Shown here: positions 33,101-39,938 of the stretch, piece by piece
Position numbering within the stretch: the first letter of the stretch is position 1
Layout: each line of letters starts with the position of its first letter
Origin: JANPLD01 sp031426355
GTDB taxonomy: Bacteria; Pseudomonadota; Alphaproteobacteria; Rickettsiales; UBA8987
Direction: 5' to 3'
Assembly (NCBI GenBank): GCA_031426355.1
Contig: JANPLD010000070.1
Coordinates: 1 to 40,384 of the forward strand
DNA length: 40,384 nucleotides
Position numbers and translations under genes: made by a program
Notes under the pieces: generated by a model
What the model was told of the DNA's origin: nothing
What the model saw: only the letters and a program-made list of their open reading frames with translations
The model's database searches: none

Positions 33101-35827
33101 TACTATGGAAGGGATGGTAATCAGAACCTGCATAATTCCGTAGATATTCCAAAATTCTGGCTGGATCCTTATGGCAAAAATTATAGCCCTGATGACCCTT
33201 CCGGCTTTTGGTGCAAATGTCCTGAGGATGATCTTAAAACCACAAGGTGCCGTGAAGATTTTTGCACCTGCCAACAGCACACTCTTCTTGTAGGAAGAGA
33301 CTTTTCTGGATTAGATTTCCTGGATAAACTTGGCGGCCCTGGAAATGGCGGTGGTTTCCTCCAAGACCTTCAGGATATCGCTAAACCTGTAGCAGTCTGC
33401 AAATGGTATGGTCCGTATTTAAGATGGCTGCAATGTTTCTATCAGGCGCGTGCTAAAGCGTGCCCTGTTGTAACAAGGGAAGTTTCTGATTCCGTAAATT
33501 ATGACAGCGTTTACGACCCGTTCAGGGGCAATAAACAAAACAAAATACCTTCCCTGCCGGAAGCAACTCAAAGATCAGTTGTCTTCAACACCTGTACGCC
33601 AACCAGTCCAACTGGCTCTTCCGCACTTGATGCAATACCCGGCAATAAAACACCATTCCAGATACTTGATTATTTAAGATGGAACAAGGAAGAACCAAAC
33701 CATCTGGCAAGGCTTCCTGTCTGGTTTGAATCGGCAGGCGCCGGCTATAAACATCAGGATTTCGTCTTCCAGTCACAGACAAGAAGATGGGAATCCCCAT
33801 TCATGGAACTTGCCGTACCATTCCCGATAGACCTTATAACCAGAAATTGTGCAGATCCTGACCCTGTAACAGGTGTTTGCAAAGATGAATGGAATACTGT
33901 TGAAACAGTTTCTGATGATCCATGTACTTCTCCTGATGACCCTACAGAAGAATGCGAACAGGGTGAAAGCGCAAATAACCTTAAAGAAATTCAGGACCGT
34001 GGCGGGCTTGGATATCCAAACCTTAAATACGATTCTACTTTCTCAACGAAAAATGAATATACCGAAGCAGAAAATAATAATTTGAGATCATCTTTCCTTA
34101 TGAAGGAAGATAACTCCATCATAAGGCCTACAGGCACAAATACTACCGGTGATAACACCCTTAAAAATACAAATTATGTTTATGCTTATAAACGTTATAT
34201 AGAGGGCCTATACGCAGCTCATCTGGGTTTCAGGCATAGCACCAAACCTGAAGAACCTTGGAGCCCGACTGATATGTCCGGCGGAGCAAGCCTTTCATCA
34301 ACACAGGATATCCACCCAAGGGCGCAGGATGCCATAGTTGGACCAAGAGGCTGCGACATAGGTGGCTGGTATGAAATGATGCTATATCAGGCAAGATGTA
34401 TAAAATGGTGGAAGCTGAATTGCATATGCGATTACGATAAAACTTTTGCAATAGGTAACTCAGAAACTTACGTACACAAAAAAGCAGGTGCCACTTTCAA
34501 CATTGCCGTGCCGAGTTTCTACAATGCTAAATACAAACTCAAAATAGCTGAGAACAGAGGCCTTGGTTTTGCATCACTTGATAAAAGCGAAAGGAACTTA
34601 AAAGGTGAAACAAAAAATAATAACCAAAGCACAACTCAATCCAGTGTTAAAGAAACTAATAATCAGGCTGAACTTGCCACAGATTCAAAAGAGATACCAA
34701 CCGTCGAAATAAGGACCATGTCTATACCTCTCGCTTACAGAGGTATCGCATCACCTGAATTTGCAGGCGCGACAGGTGTTAAAACAGATAACATATCTTA
34801 CGGCCTTGATGATGTAATGGTCGGTGATATTCTCGTGTGGAATGAAAGCATAGATTACACTCTCTCCTCCGGCGAAAAAATGGATGCAGGCTATCCAAGG
34901 CATGCCGCTTATGTCGAAGCCGTGACCCGTGATGAAGGAAATGAAGATGCAGCAGATGCTGCAGGTAAAAGACCAAAAGCCATAGCATTAAAAGTCTCTG
35001 AAATGAACTGGGGTAAAAATATTGATTCATGCGGCAATACTAATAAATGGGGTAGAGTAACCAGAAGAACCATAGTTAAACCAATGTGCGCAAGTAATAT
35101 CAAACCTGAAGATTGCCCTTACAAAACAAGCGTTGGTAAAAGGCAGACCCTGCTTAATAGTTTACTACCTGCCGGTACACCAACACTATTCAACAAAGCA
35201 GGAACAATAGATCTATTCGCCTCATGCCAGAATGCTGACTGGGCAGTATGCGTTGAAAAATACTGGAATCAGGTAATGGTTTACAGGCCATACGTATTCA
35301 ATAAATCTGAAGCTACAACAGATGATGTTACAACTACAACCATAAATGATTTCACCCCTGACCCTAACTATTTCGCCAGCACCTGCCCTAACCACACAAC
35401 CTACCCGAAAGTATATAACAGAACCCACTATTCTGAAATGGTTGAAGAGATAACCGGAAATGCAAACGGTAACGGAGTTACATTATCCCTGCCTGCAAGT
35501 ACAAAATCATTATTCCCTAATGAATTAACCCCTGACGATCTTGAAGATACGGTTTCCCTGTATGACCATGTTAAAGTAAGTAAATATATAAGGGCGCTTT
35601 ATGGTCAGGGTAATATTACCAGAGCTCAGATCGAAAAAGGACTATGGAAACTGTTGATCGACCCTTCCAAAGGCGCCATCCCTATAGATGAATTTGAAGA
35701 CAAAATGCTGAACGCCCTAGATGGCGGCGCTCTAGGAAGATGCGACCCACCAGTGGATTTCAGGGATAATTATAATCAGGTTCGTACTGATTTTATCTCA
35801 AGGGAACAAATTAAAAATAAGGAATGA
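27185..35827 (+). CDS. Giant exported Cys-rich protein (about 2,880 residues), function unknown
   Basis: I do not recognise this protein. The N-terminus (MSIIRKLLNIFVIALIAVTATA) is a signal peptide; after it I see no convincing membrane helix, so it should be periplasmic, on the surface or secreted. Cysteines are spread along the chain. Asp/Gly-rich linkers lie at about 210-225, 1097-1136 and 1392-1440; the last contains five tandem copies of a 6-residue GSSN[ST]x unit. Between the second and third lies a helical segment, a 16-Cys cassette (about 1272-1336), then a coiled-coil-like stretch. Near 2547-2608, GDILVW, RHAAYVEAV and EMNWG recall CHAP or NlpC/P60 peptidases, without a clear catalytic Cys. 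The stop overlaps the next gene (ATGA). It is divergent from virB8-virB9. A role in mating-pair or host-cell contact is inference from that context. Confidence 0.85.
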   Translation: MSIIRKLLNIFVIALIAVTATAQSGGTFDPDSSQYPPLLVKWDNTGYNSFGGGNNNSAFNGPQPPNYVKGSLITGDENSDPICGKLPVDYGNSGNTREWGPQRKRCYDYYIEVKKQMVSPCQYIVAKGVTVRGDGSNKGYTERLNNYWEYNLEETSVPNGHYSFTGSHQPNKNDHGHSLVLGDFIRTTNEGNLKSVQFRIEWETECKGYGDGDGDEDTEDDTGGECPPCYEHRVEGSDNDPTGNDGNTNNDIVSQGCLPQIDDSPWKSIGVGGSSGGLPDLDLKKFYDFTDDLDNPVGGLLEMVMPKCLTNPILPKTPFNTFKKDWQTDLDPSTPAKENDTQTRLDTIYGAEGKAGERTNEWRGSCGRGMFFYKNNVTINNVAGKFRDSNLVTAYSPKSTDDINTSEIWESRTGCYNPEERFILLPTYADYKTEKEALTVAGVNPGNIGTERIKFFEPGRGGRQLPTGSLRDGPPDEPEAGSGDGLFLIPNDRLLMEHPLCTSRIFSTTLQTGLLDDLTGNLPGLQGLVDPYGTIDAYAYKTPNGVPISPTVIQNMMATGSDLTTGVATGALPMCLADDVADDADDYCLEYLKFLDKGNIVSGLTSAELGAIGNVGDEALEIERRRKGKYNAERYYFNYDTFCWEEKERPFILPPDPYERWMPLAVRSTTRPTKSGFGYSHSVYEDRENFLGNNVKYINTDIRRPTFTPYAERHVYDYNEFGRAKNSPEDNEFLNLSLEEYGYGDVPQARIDYNIDPTNIYQLAAKPTPADLLKDEMRGRKYKLQQCLRMYIEQWAYEGDKGSILLSDMESSDQNKSKLASDVSMCQWVASYDTSANYDKERDKFKEIMSYFLGRAALSGTGDTKKGASSALLLGGKTPSMPLAGNLTLEGILKPDNNFKRGMRPEYFDYMNFLTASMLPAELEENNLTNKVDVDGGEHFYDDVYNRMDLRDPKKFNEAIPSPLSYPQKINFSKRDCETVVPPQFWRDTINPFYEEPDLNNEAKKYSGPGCHPIYDYRNIIDLPTSLNLRNKAFDNPITKSFAKIIHKVIGKVTGGGEGNFHWLTTREDMPLLSLGTAIPTLPVFAIGIAPKHSSGGNNNGGDDDGDGDDDDGDGGEDGDDPDENDNTDGDDTGLGDLVDDIGDITNCLSSIGGIVDLIKKAKDGVNEIIDAKNKIKDALGIIKNFSVTAPSAAQNTLTTFYNQIMDQVIGATGLNNVVTKIKNKVFKLKSITHPKQLIADIKNIIQQELENKVTVIGTIVNTIISQLNNCLGCIGATCCSDDSQCPATSGQCCNKSTGQCSLNACPSACCATNSCCNNQCPGYNQATCSTQQGCILDGLGASEIGQIKKAFNDIKEAIALLQSGIAKLKQALDEIQEKVEAAGDSCGDIGDDDDGGDDDGNGGSSNSNGSSNSDGSSNTGGSSNTGGSSNSGDDGNGGFPIPQPYVVTSWEKYPTKNNTPNSDGGNPNENFELRDVWMTRAGGKSALNYHIIQNQNKTWRLSFPGAKLGMVVIDEKTLSSGREWIDHSFPARTCLHMEPLKFSKLTKFWDYEPDATAADSSEYLPGLNSTSPDPENLIQDAWKTWDDIRLYELATYLKGTTPASGDAAFDSSNETKNFGGFKVRKSEQNYYKWLPTAWSMGFGMGKTFWCEFEVPYFPYFIGDTEFDHAKKPVSGHFKINGQKGLALSGDMSFELKKEYKPRLEYYRVERIRDACGPFGVASTWVDDPNSYISDWLIGKTGKYKLKSRCADWFDSYRRKTNDPKIIAWRLPRFDYEFLKAFLECTGPIRGPEETPAVCQENITAKQNNNDACVCEVSKGVINLALFVATFFGGNGNPIECITSNLGGDQLDQFKNCDLNPAPCTEDDADSSSASQECKDYWGPQCTTWRSLGGGEIVGGLADAAQCFSKWCDYSSADNGQTAAILQFSLSNLIRAMDYCTRGDTEYAYDHTDKENDKLKKYSLIGFDNNTPYYGRDGNQNLHNSVDIPKFWLDPYGKNYSPDDPSGFWCKCPEDDLKTTRCREDFCTCQQHTLLVGRDFSGLDFLDKLGGPGNGGGFLQDLQDIAKPVAVCKWYGPYLRWLQCFYQARAKACPVVTREVSDSVNYDSVYDPFRGNKQNKIPSLPEATQRSVVFNTCTPTSPTGSSALDAIPGNKTPFQILDYLRWNKEEPNHLARLPVWFESAGAGYKHQDFVFQSQTRRWESPFMELAVPFPIDLITRNCADPDPVTGVCKDEWNTVETVSDDPCTSPDDPTEECEQGESANNLKEIQDRGGLGYPNLKYDSTFSTKNEYTEAENNNLRSSFLMKEDNSIIRPTGTNTTGDNTLKNTNYVYAYKRYIEGLYAAHLGFRHSTKPEEPWSPTDMSGGASLSSTQDIHPRAQDAIVGPRGCDIGGWYEMMLYQARCIKWWKLNCICDYDKTFAIGNSETYVHKKAGATFNIAVPSFYNAKYKLKIAENRGLGFASLDKSERNLKGETKNNNQSTTQSSVKETNNQAELATDSKEIPTVEIRTMSIPLAYRGIASPEFAGATGVKTDNISYGLDDVMVGDILVWNESIDYTLSSGEKMDAGYPRHAAYVEAVTRDEGNEDAADAAGKRPKAIALKVSEMNWGKNIDSCGNTNKWGRVTRRTIVKPMCASNIKPEDCPYKTSVGKRQTLLNSLLPAGTPTLFNKAGTIDLFASCQNADWAVCVEKYWNQVMVYRPYVFNKSEATTDDVTTTTINDFTPDPNYFASTCPNHTTYPKVYNRTHYSEMVEEITGNANGNGVTLSLPASTKSLFPNELTPDDLEDTVSLYDHVKVSKYIRALYGQGNITRAQIEKGLWKLLIDPSKGAIPIDEFEDKMLNALDGGALGRCDPPVDFRDNYNQVRTDFISREQIKNKE
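31394..31483 (+). repeat. Five 18-bp tandem repeats coding GSSN[ST]x inside the giant gene
   Basis: Five consecutive 18-base units encode GSSNSN, GSSNSD, GSSNTG, GSSNTG and GSSNSG. They form a flexible Ser/Gly/Asn linker just after an Asp-rich stretch. Whole-unit gain or loss would keep the frame, so length variation between strains is expected. Confidence 0.85.
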
Positions 35828-37098
35828 AAAATCTTATTTACATATTTATTCTGATAATCTTGCTTAAGGCAAATAATGTTTATTCACAAGACGTCAGCGT
35901 TAATGACATCCAGACAAAGAACTTCCTTGGCAGCGCACCCAATGAATTCAGGCACAAGATAAATTTCCGCCCGCTTGATACATCCGGCGGTATTAAACTT
36001 ACTTTATCAATGCTAGAAATACCAGAATTCACTGTTGCCGGACTACCTGTAAATGTTACCCCTCCATGGACATGGGCACCCCGCCCTTATTTCGGTATGA
36101 TGCCCGGAAAATATGAAAAATTAATGGGTTTCAAATTTGGCGATCAAGACCCTTGCATGTACGCAAAAGGAATTCAATATAACAGTACTGGCACTACAGG
36201 CATCTGTGCACAAAATAAATTTTCCGATCTTTCATATAATGATAATTCAATTGAATCCCTTGATACTGCTATCGCTAAGATCTTCAGTAAAGACACACCA
36301 TCCATCTTCTCCATAGATGCCGTTGCCCAGAATATTGGCTCAGAAGATAGCTGCGAAAAGATCTATGATAATTTCTATGTAGCCAAAAATACTGTTGATA
36401 ATAATTATAAGATCAATCTTGATGCCTGCATGTATCACTGCAAAAACCCTGATGTGATAGATGATAAATATAAGAGTATCTGCGGAGTAAATGACTGTAA
36501 TATGAAATACGCTAATGCTCCAAGCGCCAGTAACTGGTGTAAATATTTAGCAGGGCAACTTAACACTTCTTATGGCAACTCAAGCCCACTTAATGGCATC
36601 TACCAAAAAAGTCAAAAAACCGAAGGTTTCTTCGGCGATTGCGTTACTAAATGGGTGAACGGTGGAACTGCCACCAACGAGTGCTGCAATCAAGCCGACC
36701 TGATGATAAAATACTCTGTTAAAGATGGCACCAAATTCACGGATTTCTGCTCCCATAAAAAAGCGCAATCTATCTGTTATAAGGAATATATTTCAAAGAA
36801 AACCATCCACCCTTCGTGCTGCGCGCTTGCCAAAAAATATGGCAGCGCAACAAATATACCTGAAGCCAAAACAAGCCTGATGATGAAAGAAACTTTCGGT
36901 AGATCAGTGGAAGGTTTCTGCAGTGGCTATAAAAAACAGGACTATAGTTTTTACAATAACTGCATCACGCAATATAACGGCGGAAAAGGCAGAGTGGTAG
37001 AATCTTGCTGCAAGGCTTATGCCCTTGGAATTTTGATACCATCACGCGATGGTATTAATTACCCAACACTTTCAAAATTCTGTAAGATCAGGAATTAA
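35824..37098 (+). CDS. Exported protein with three C-terminal Cys repeats, partner of the giant protein
   Basis: A 424-residue protein of unknown family. The signal peptide is MKNLIYIFILIILLKANNVYS-Q. The N-terminal part (about 40-110) includes FRPLDTSGGIKLTLSMLEIP and a Pro/Trp-rich VTPPWTWAPRPYFGMMPG. The C-terminal 150 residues are three copies of a Cys module: C273...CC287-288...C309, C318...CC332-333...C366, C380...CC395-396...C420. Each has an aromatic residue four after the first Cys and Phe before the last. A looser Cys-rich segment (202-239) may be a degenerate copy. Disulfide bonding outside the cytoplasm is expected. The ATG overlaps the stop of the giant gene (ATGA), so the two are translationally coupled and probably work together. 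The 3' end overlaps nth by 11 bases. Confidence 0.82.
   Translation: MKNLIYIFILIILLKANNVYSQDVSVNDIQTKNFLGSAPNEFRHKINFRPLDTSGGIKLTLSMLEIPEFTVAGLPVNVTPPWTWAPRPYFGMMPGKYEKLMGFKFGDQDPCMYAKGIQYNSTGTTGICAQNKFSDLSYNDNSIESLDTAIAKIFSKDTPSIFSIDAVAQNIGSEDSCEKIYDNFYVAKNTVDNNYKINLDACMYHCKNPDVIDDKYKSICGVNDCNMKYANAPSASNWCKYLAGQLNTSYGNSSPLNGIYQKSQKTEGFFGDCVTKWVNGGTATNECCNQADLMIKYSVKDGTKFTDFCSHKKAQSICYKEYISKKTIHPSCCALAKKYGSATNIPEAKTSLMMKETFGRSVEGFCSGYKKQDYSFYNNCITQYNGGKGRVVESCCKAYALGILIPSRDGINYPTLSKFCKIRN
36640..37083 (+). repeat. Triplicated Cys module (C-x13/14-CC-x20/32/23-FC) at protein level
   Basis: Three successive modules begin at residues 273, 318 and 380 of the 424-residue exported protein. Spacings are C-x13-CC-x20-C, C-x13-CC-x32-C and C-x14-CC-x23-C, with Trp/Tyr four residues after the first Cys and Phe before the last. 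DNA identity between copies is low, so the duplication is old. Confidence 0.75.
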
Positions 37099-37735
37099 TC
37101 CTGTATAAAGCTTTCTCTTTAAACTCACAAAGATCATAAACTATGCAATGATAACATTCAGGTTTTCTTGCCTTGCATGTATATCTTCCATGCAGTATCA
37201 GCCAGTGATGCGCATGCAGCTTATATTCCTCAGGCACGATCCTGGCGAGCTTCTCCTGTGTTTCATCAGCAGTTTTCGTCTTAACTAACCCCAGCCTATT
37301 CGCAACACGGAATACATGGGTATCAACCGCAATTACTGGATGGCCATAAAAACAATTAAGGAATACGTTTGCCGTTTTTGAACCCACCCCGGGCAGCGAC
37401 CTCAGCATCTCATAATCTTCCGGAACTTTAGAATCATATTCTTTCAGCAATATTTCTGAAAGCTTGATAACATTCTTTGCCTTGGCATTATAAAGCCCAA
37501 TAGTTCTTATATATTTCTTAAGATTTTCTTCACCAAGCTCCACCATCTTTTTCGGTGAATCAACAACCTTAAAAAGCGATTCCGTCGCTTTATTTACTGA
37601 TACATCCGTTGCTTGAGCAGACATCACAATTGCTATCAGCAAAGTATAATCATTTATAAAATTAAGTTCTGTTTTAGGCTCAGGATTTTGTTTTTTTAAG
37701 CGGGCAAATATTTCAGAAACTTTCTCTTTCTTCAT
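37088..37735 (-). CDS. nth: Endonuclease III (DNA glycosylase/AP lyase)
   Basis: A 215-residue base-excision repair enzyme removing oxidised pyrimidines. The helix-hairpin-helix LPGVGSKTANVFLN carries the catalytic Lys120, and AVDTHVFRVANRLGL the catalytic Asp138. The C-terminal 4Fe-4S cluster motif is intact as Cys187-x6-Cys194-x2-Cys197-x5-Cys203. The N-terminal ARLKKQNPEPKTELNF and LLIAIVMSAQATDVSVN are typical. It starts 3 bases after bioB on the same strand, so the two are cotranscribed, an unusual pairing. Its 3' end overlaps the Cys-repeat protein gene. Confidence 0.96.
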   Translation of the reverse strand: MKKEKVSEIFARLKKQNPEPKTELNFINDYTLLIAIVMSAQATDVSVNKATESLFKVVDSPKKMVELGEENLKKYIRTIGLYNAKAKNVIKLSEILLKEYDSKVPEDYEMLRSLPGVGSKTANVFLNCFYGHPVIAVDTHVFRVANRLGLVKTKTADETQEKLARIVPEEYKLHAHHWLILHGRYTCKARKPECYHCIVYDLCEFKEKALYRINS

Positions 37736-37738
37736 ATT

Positions 37739-38728
37739 TTATGCCGCGAGCTCACATGGCTCATGTTTGATTTCCTGCGATATCTCAGGCCTTAAACCCA
37801 ATGAATTTATAAGGTCCATATCTTCATTGGAATCAGGGTTGGAAGTAGTAAGTAACTTCTCTCCATAGAAAAATGAATTAGCCCCTGCCATAATACAAAG
37901 CGTTTGCGCTTCTTTGGTCATCTCTTCCCTGCCCGCAGATAAACGCACATAAGAGGCCGGCATCATTATACGCGCAACAGCGATCACACGCACAAAATCC
38001 AGAATATCCACTTCCTCAACATTTTCCAGAGGCGTACCTGCAACTTTTACCAGCATATTTATCGGCACTGATTTCGGATGTTCCGGCATATTAGCAAGTG
38101 TCACCAGCATTTTTAACCTGTCATCCACTCCTTCACCCATCCCAACTATACCGCCACAACAAACTTTCATTCCCGCAGAACGAACATTTTCCAATGTGTT
38201 AAGGCGGTCTTCAAAAGTTCTGGTCGTAATTATTTTCGGGTAAAATTCTTCAGACGTATCAATATTATGGTTATAATAATCAAGCCCTGAATCACTTAGT
38301 GCGCCAGCCTGATCTTTAGTTAGCATCCCAAGCGTCATACAGGTTTCCATCCCGAGTGATTTAACCTCACGTATAATATTTTGAAGCGCCGGAATATGCC
38401 TGTCTTTCGGGCTACGCCATGCCGCGCCCATGCAGAACCTTGTAGCACCTGCTTCCTTAGCTTTTTTAGCGGAAGATAATATCTCATCATGCTGCATAAG
38501 TTTATCGGCCTGTAAACCCGTATCATACCTTGAAGATTGCGGGCAGTAAGCGCAATCTTCAGCGCATCCGCCGGTTTTAATACTTAGTAATGTTGAAAGC
38601 TGGATTTCCTGCGGATTGAAATATTCGCGGAGCGCCGCCTGCGAATGAAAAATAAGATCGTTCAAAGGGAGGTCATATATCTTCTGTACCTCTTCCAAGT
38701 TCCAGTTATTTCTGATTTCTATTTTCAC
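37739..38728 (-). CDS. bioB: Biotin synthase
   Basis: A 329-residue radical SAM enzyme inserting sulfur into dethiobiotin. The radical SAM motif is Cys55-x3-Cys59-x2-Cys62 (GGCAEDCAYCPQS). The 2Fe-2S cluster ligands are seen in ATRFCMGAAWRSPKDR, METCMTLGML, MKVCCGGIVGMGEG and, for the arginine, VRLSAGREEM. YYNHNIDTSEEFYPKIITTR and the C-terminal ANSFFYGEKLLTT...D are family signatures. It is divergent from bioF-bioC across 61 bases, the classic bio-locus layout. I could not identify a BirA-type operator in the gap. bioA and bioD are not in the window. Confidence 0.97.
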   Translation of the reverse strand: MKIEIRNNWNLEEVQKIYDLPLNDLIFHSQAALREYFNPQEIQLSTLLSIKTGGCAEDCAYCPQSSRYDTGLQADKLMQHDEILSSAKKAKEAGATRFCMGAAWRSPKDRHIPALQNIIREVKSLGMETCMTLGMLTKDQAGALSDSGLDYYNHNIDTSEEFYPKIITTRTFEDRLNTLENVRSAGMKVCCGGIVGMGEGVDDRLKMLVTLANMPEHPKSVPINMLVKVAGTPLENVEEVDILDFVRVIAVARIMMPASYVRLSAGREEMTKEAQTLCIMAGANSFFYGEKLLTTSNPDSNEDMDLINSLGLRPEISQEIKHEPCELAA

Positions 38729-38789
38729 TTAAAACTTCGTTTTTGTTTTTTTCAGTTTATATATACCTTGAACCGCCCTTAAATCAAGC

Positions 38790-39938
38790 ATGATAAAAGA
38801 TCTGAAAGAAATTTTTAAAAGTGAAATCAGTAAGTTGAACTCTGAAAACCTGCTGAGAAAAGCCTATGATTCAGAAAGGCAGAAAGGCTCAACAATTATC
38901 AGGAATGGCAAAACCCTCACCTCTTTTTCCTGCAATGATTATCTTGGTTTAAACCATAATGAAAACTTGATAGAAGCTGGCATTCTGGCAATCAAAAATT
39001 ATGGAACCGGTTCCGGTGCAAGCCGCCTGATAACCGGAAATAATATTCTCTATAATGAACTCGAAAAAAATATAGCCAATCTCCATAATTGTAATGAAGC
39101 AGTAGTTTTTTCCAGCGGCTACAGCGCAAATATCGGCGCCATACCCGCCCTTGCAACTAAAGGTGACTTGATAATCGCAGATAAATTATCCCATAGCTGT
39201 ATACTGGAAGGCGCAAAACTAAGCGGCGCAGAATTAAAAAGGTTCAACCACAATAATTACACCCATCTTGAAAACCTCCTAAAAGAACACCGCAAAGATT
39301 TTGCCAGATGCCTGATAATAACAGAATCAGTTTTCAGCATGGATGGCGACAGGGCCGATTTAAAAAAGATCAACGCAATTGCAAAAAAATATAATGCTTT
39401 TGCCATGGCAGATTTCGCCCATGATATTGAATTTGATAAATGGGATATCAAGCATGATAATTTCATAAAAATGGGCACGCTCTCAAAAGCCTTTGCCAGC
39501 TTAGGCGGATATATAAGTGGCACCGAAGGCATAAAAGATTTTATGCTTAATAAAGCCAGAAGCCTCATCTTTTCAACCGCCCTCCCTCCTTCAGTTCTCG
39601 CCAGCGCTAATGAAGCAGTTAAGCTCGCCGATAAAAATAAAAAAATAGGCAAGCAGGCGCTTACTAACGCAAATAATTTTTATGATCTGGTAAAATATAA
39701 ACTCGGTGATTTTATAATAAACAAACCACAATCCCAGATAGTTCCTTTAATTATTGGAGAAAATGACAAAGCATTAAAGCTCGCAAAAAAATTAGGAGAA
39801 GCGAAGCTTCTGGTGCATGCGATAAGATACCCGACCGTTGCAAAAAACACCGCAAGACTAAGATTTTCATTTTCAAATTTCCATAGCGATAAAGATGTAG
39901 AAAACCTTGCAAAAACTTTAATCTCCATTTGCAAATGA
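38790..39938 (+). CDS. bioF: 8-amino-7-oxononanoate synthase (KAPA synthase)
   Basis: A 382-residue PLP-dependent alpha-oxoamine synthase that condenses pimeloyl-ACP with alanine in biotin synthesis. SFSCNDYLGLNHNENLIEAG, YGTGSGASRLITGNN, EAVVFSSGYSANIGAIPALA, ESVFSMDGDRADL, and KMGTLSKAFASLGGYISG with the PLP lysine (Lys233) are present. So is the C-terminal AIRYPTVAKNTARLRFSFS. Two positions differ from the usual sequence: DFAHDIEF in place of the common DDAHG(T/F)G, and AIRYPTV in place of AIRPPTV. Other alpha-oxoamine synthases (Kbl, HemA) share the fold, but the bio context decides. bioC overlaps its stop by an ATGA. Confidence 0.93.
   Translation: MIKDLKEIFKSEISKLNSENLLRKAYDSERQKGSTIIRNGKTLTSFSCNDYLGLNHNENLIEAGILAIKNYGTGSGASRLITGNNILYNELEKNIANLHNCNEAVVFSSGYSANIGAIPALATKGDLIIADKLSHSCILEGAKLSGAELKRFNHNNYTHLENLLKEHRKDFARCLIITESVFSMDGDRADLKKINAIAKKYNAFAMADFAHDIEFDKWDIKHDNFIKMGTLSKAFASLGGYISGTEGIKDFMLNKARSLIFSTALPPSVLASANEAVKLADKNKKIGKQALTNANNFYDLVKYKLGDFIINKPQSQIVPLIIGENDKALKLAKKLGEAKLLVHAIRYPTVAKNTARLRFSFSNFHSDKDVENLAKTLISICK

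Noticed and set aside
38729..38789. A BirA-type biotin operator in the bioB/bioF gap
   Set aside because: No convincing dyad of the TTGTAAACC-type operator is visible; the gap is only generally T-rich.
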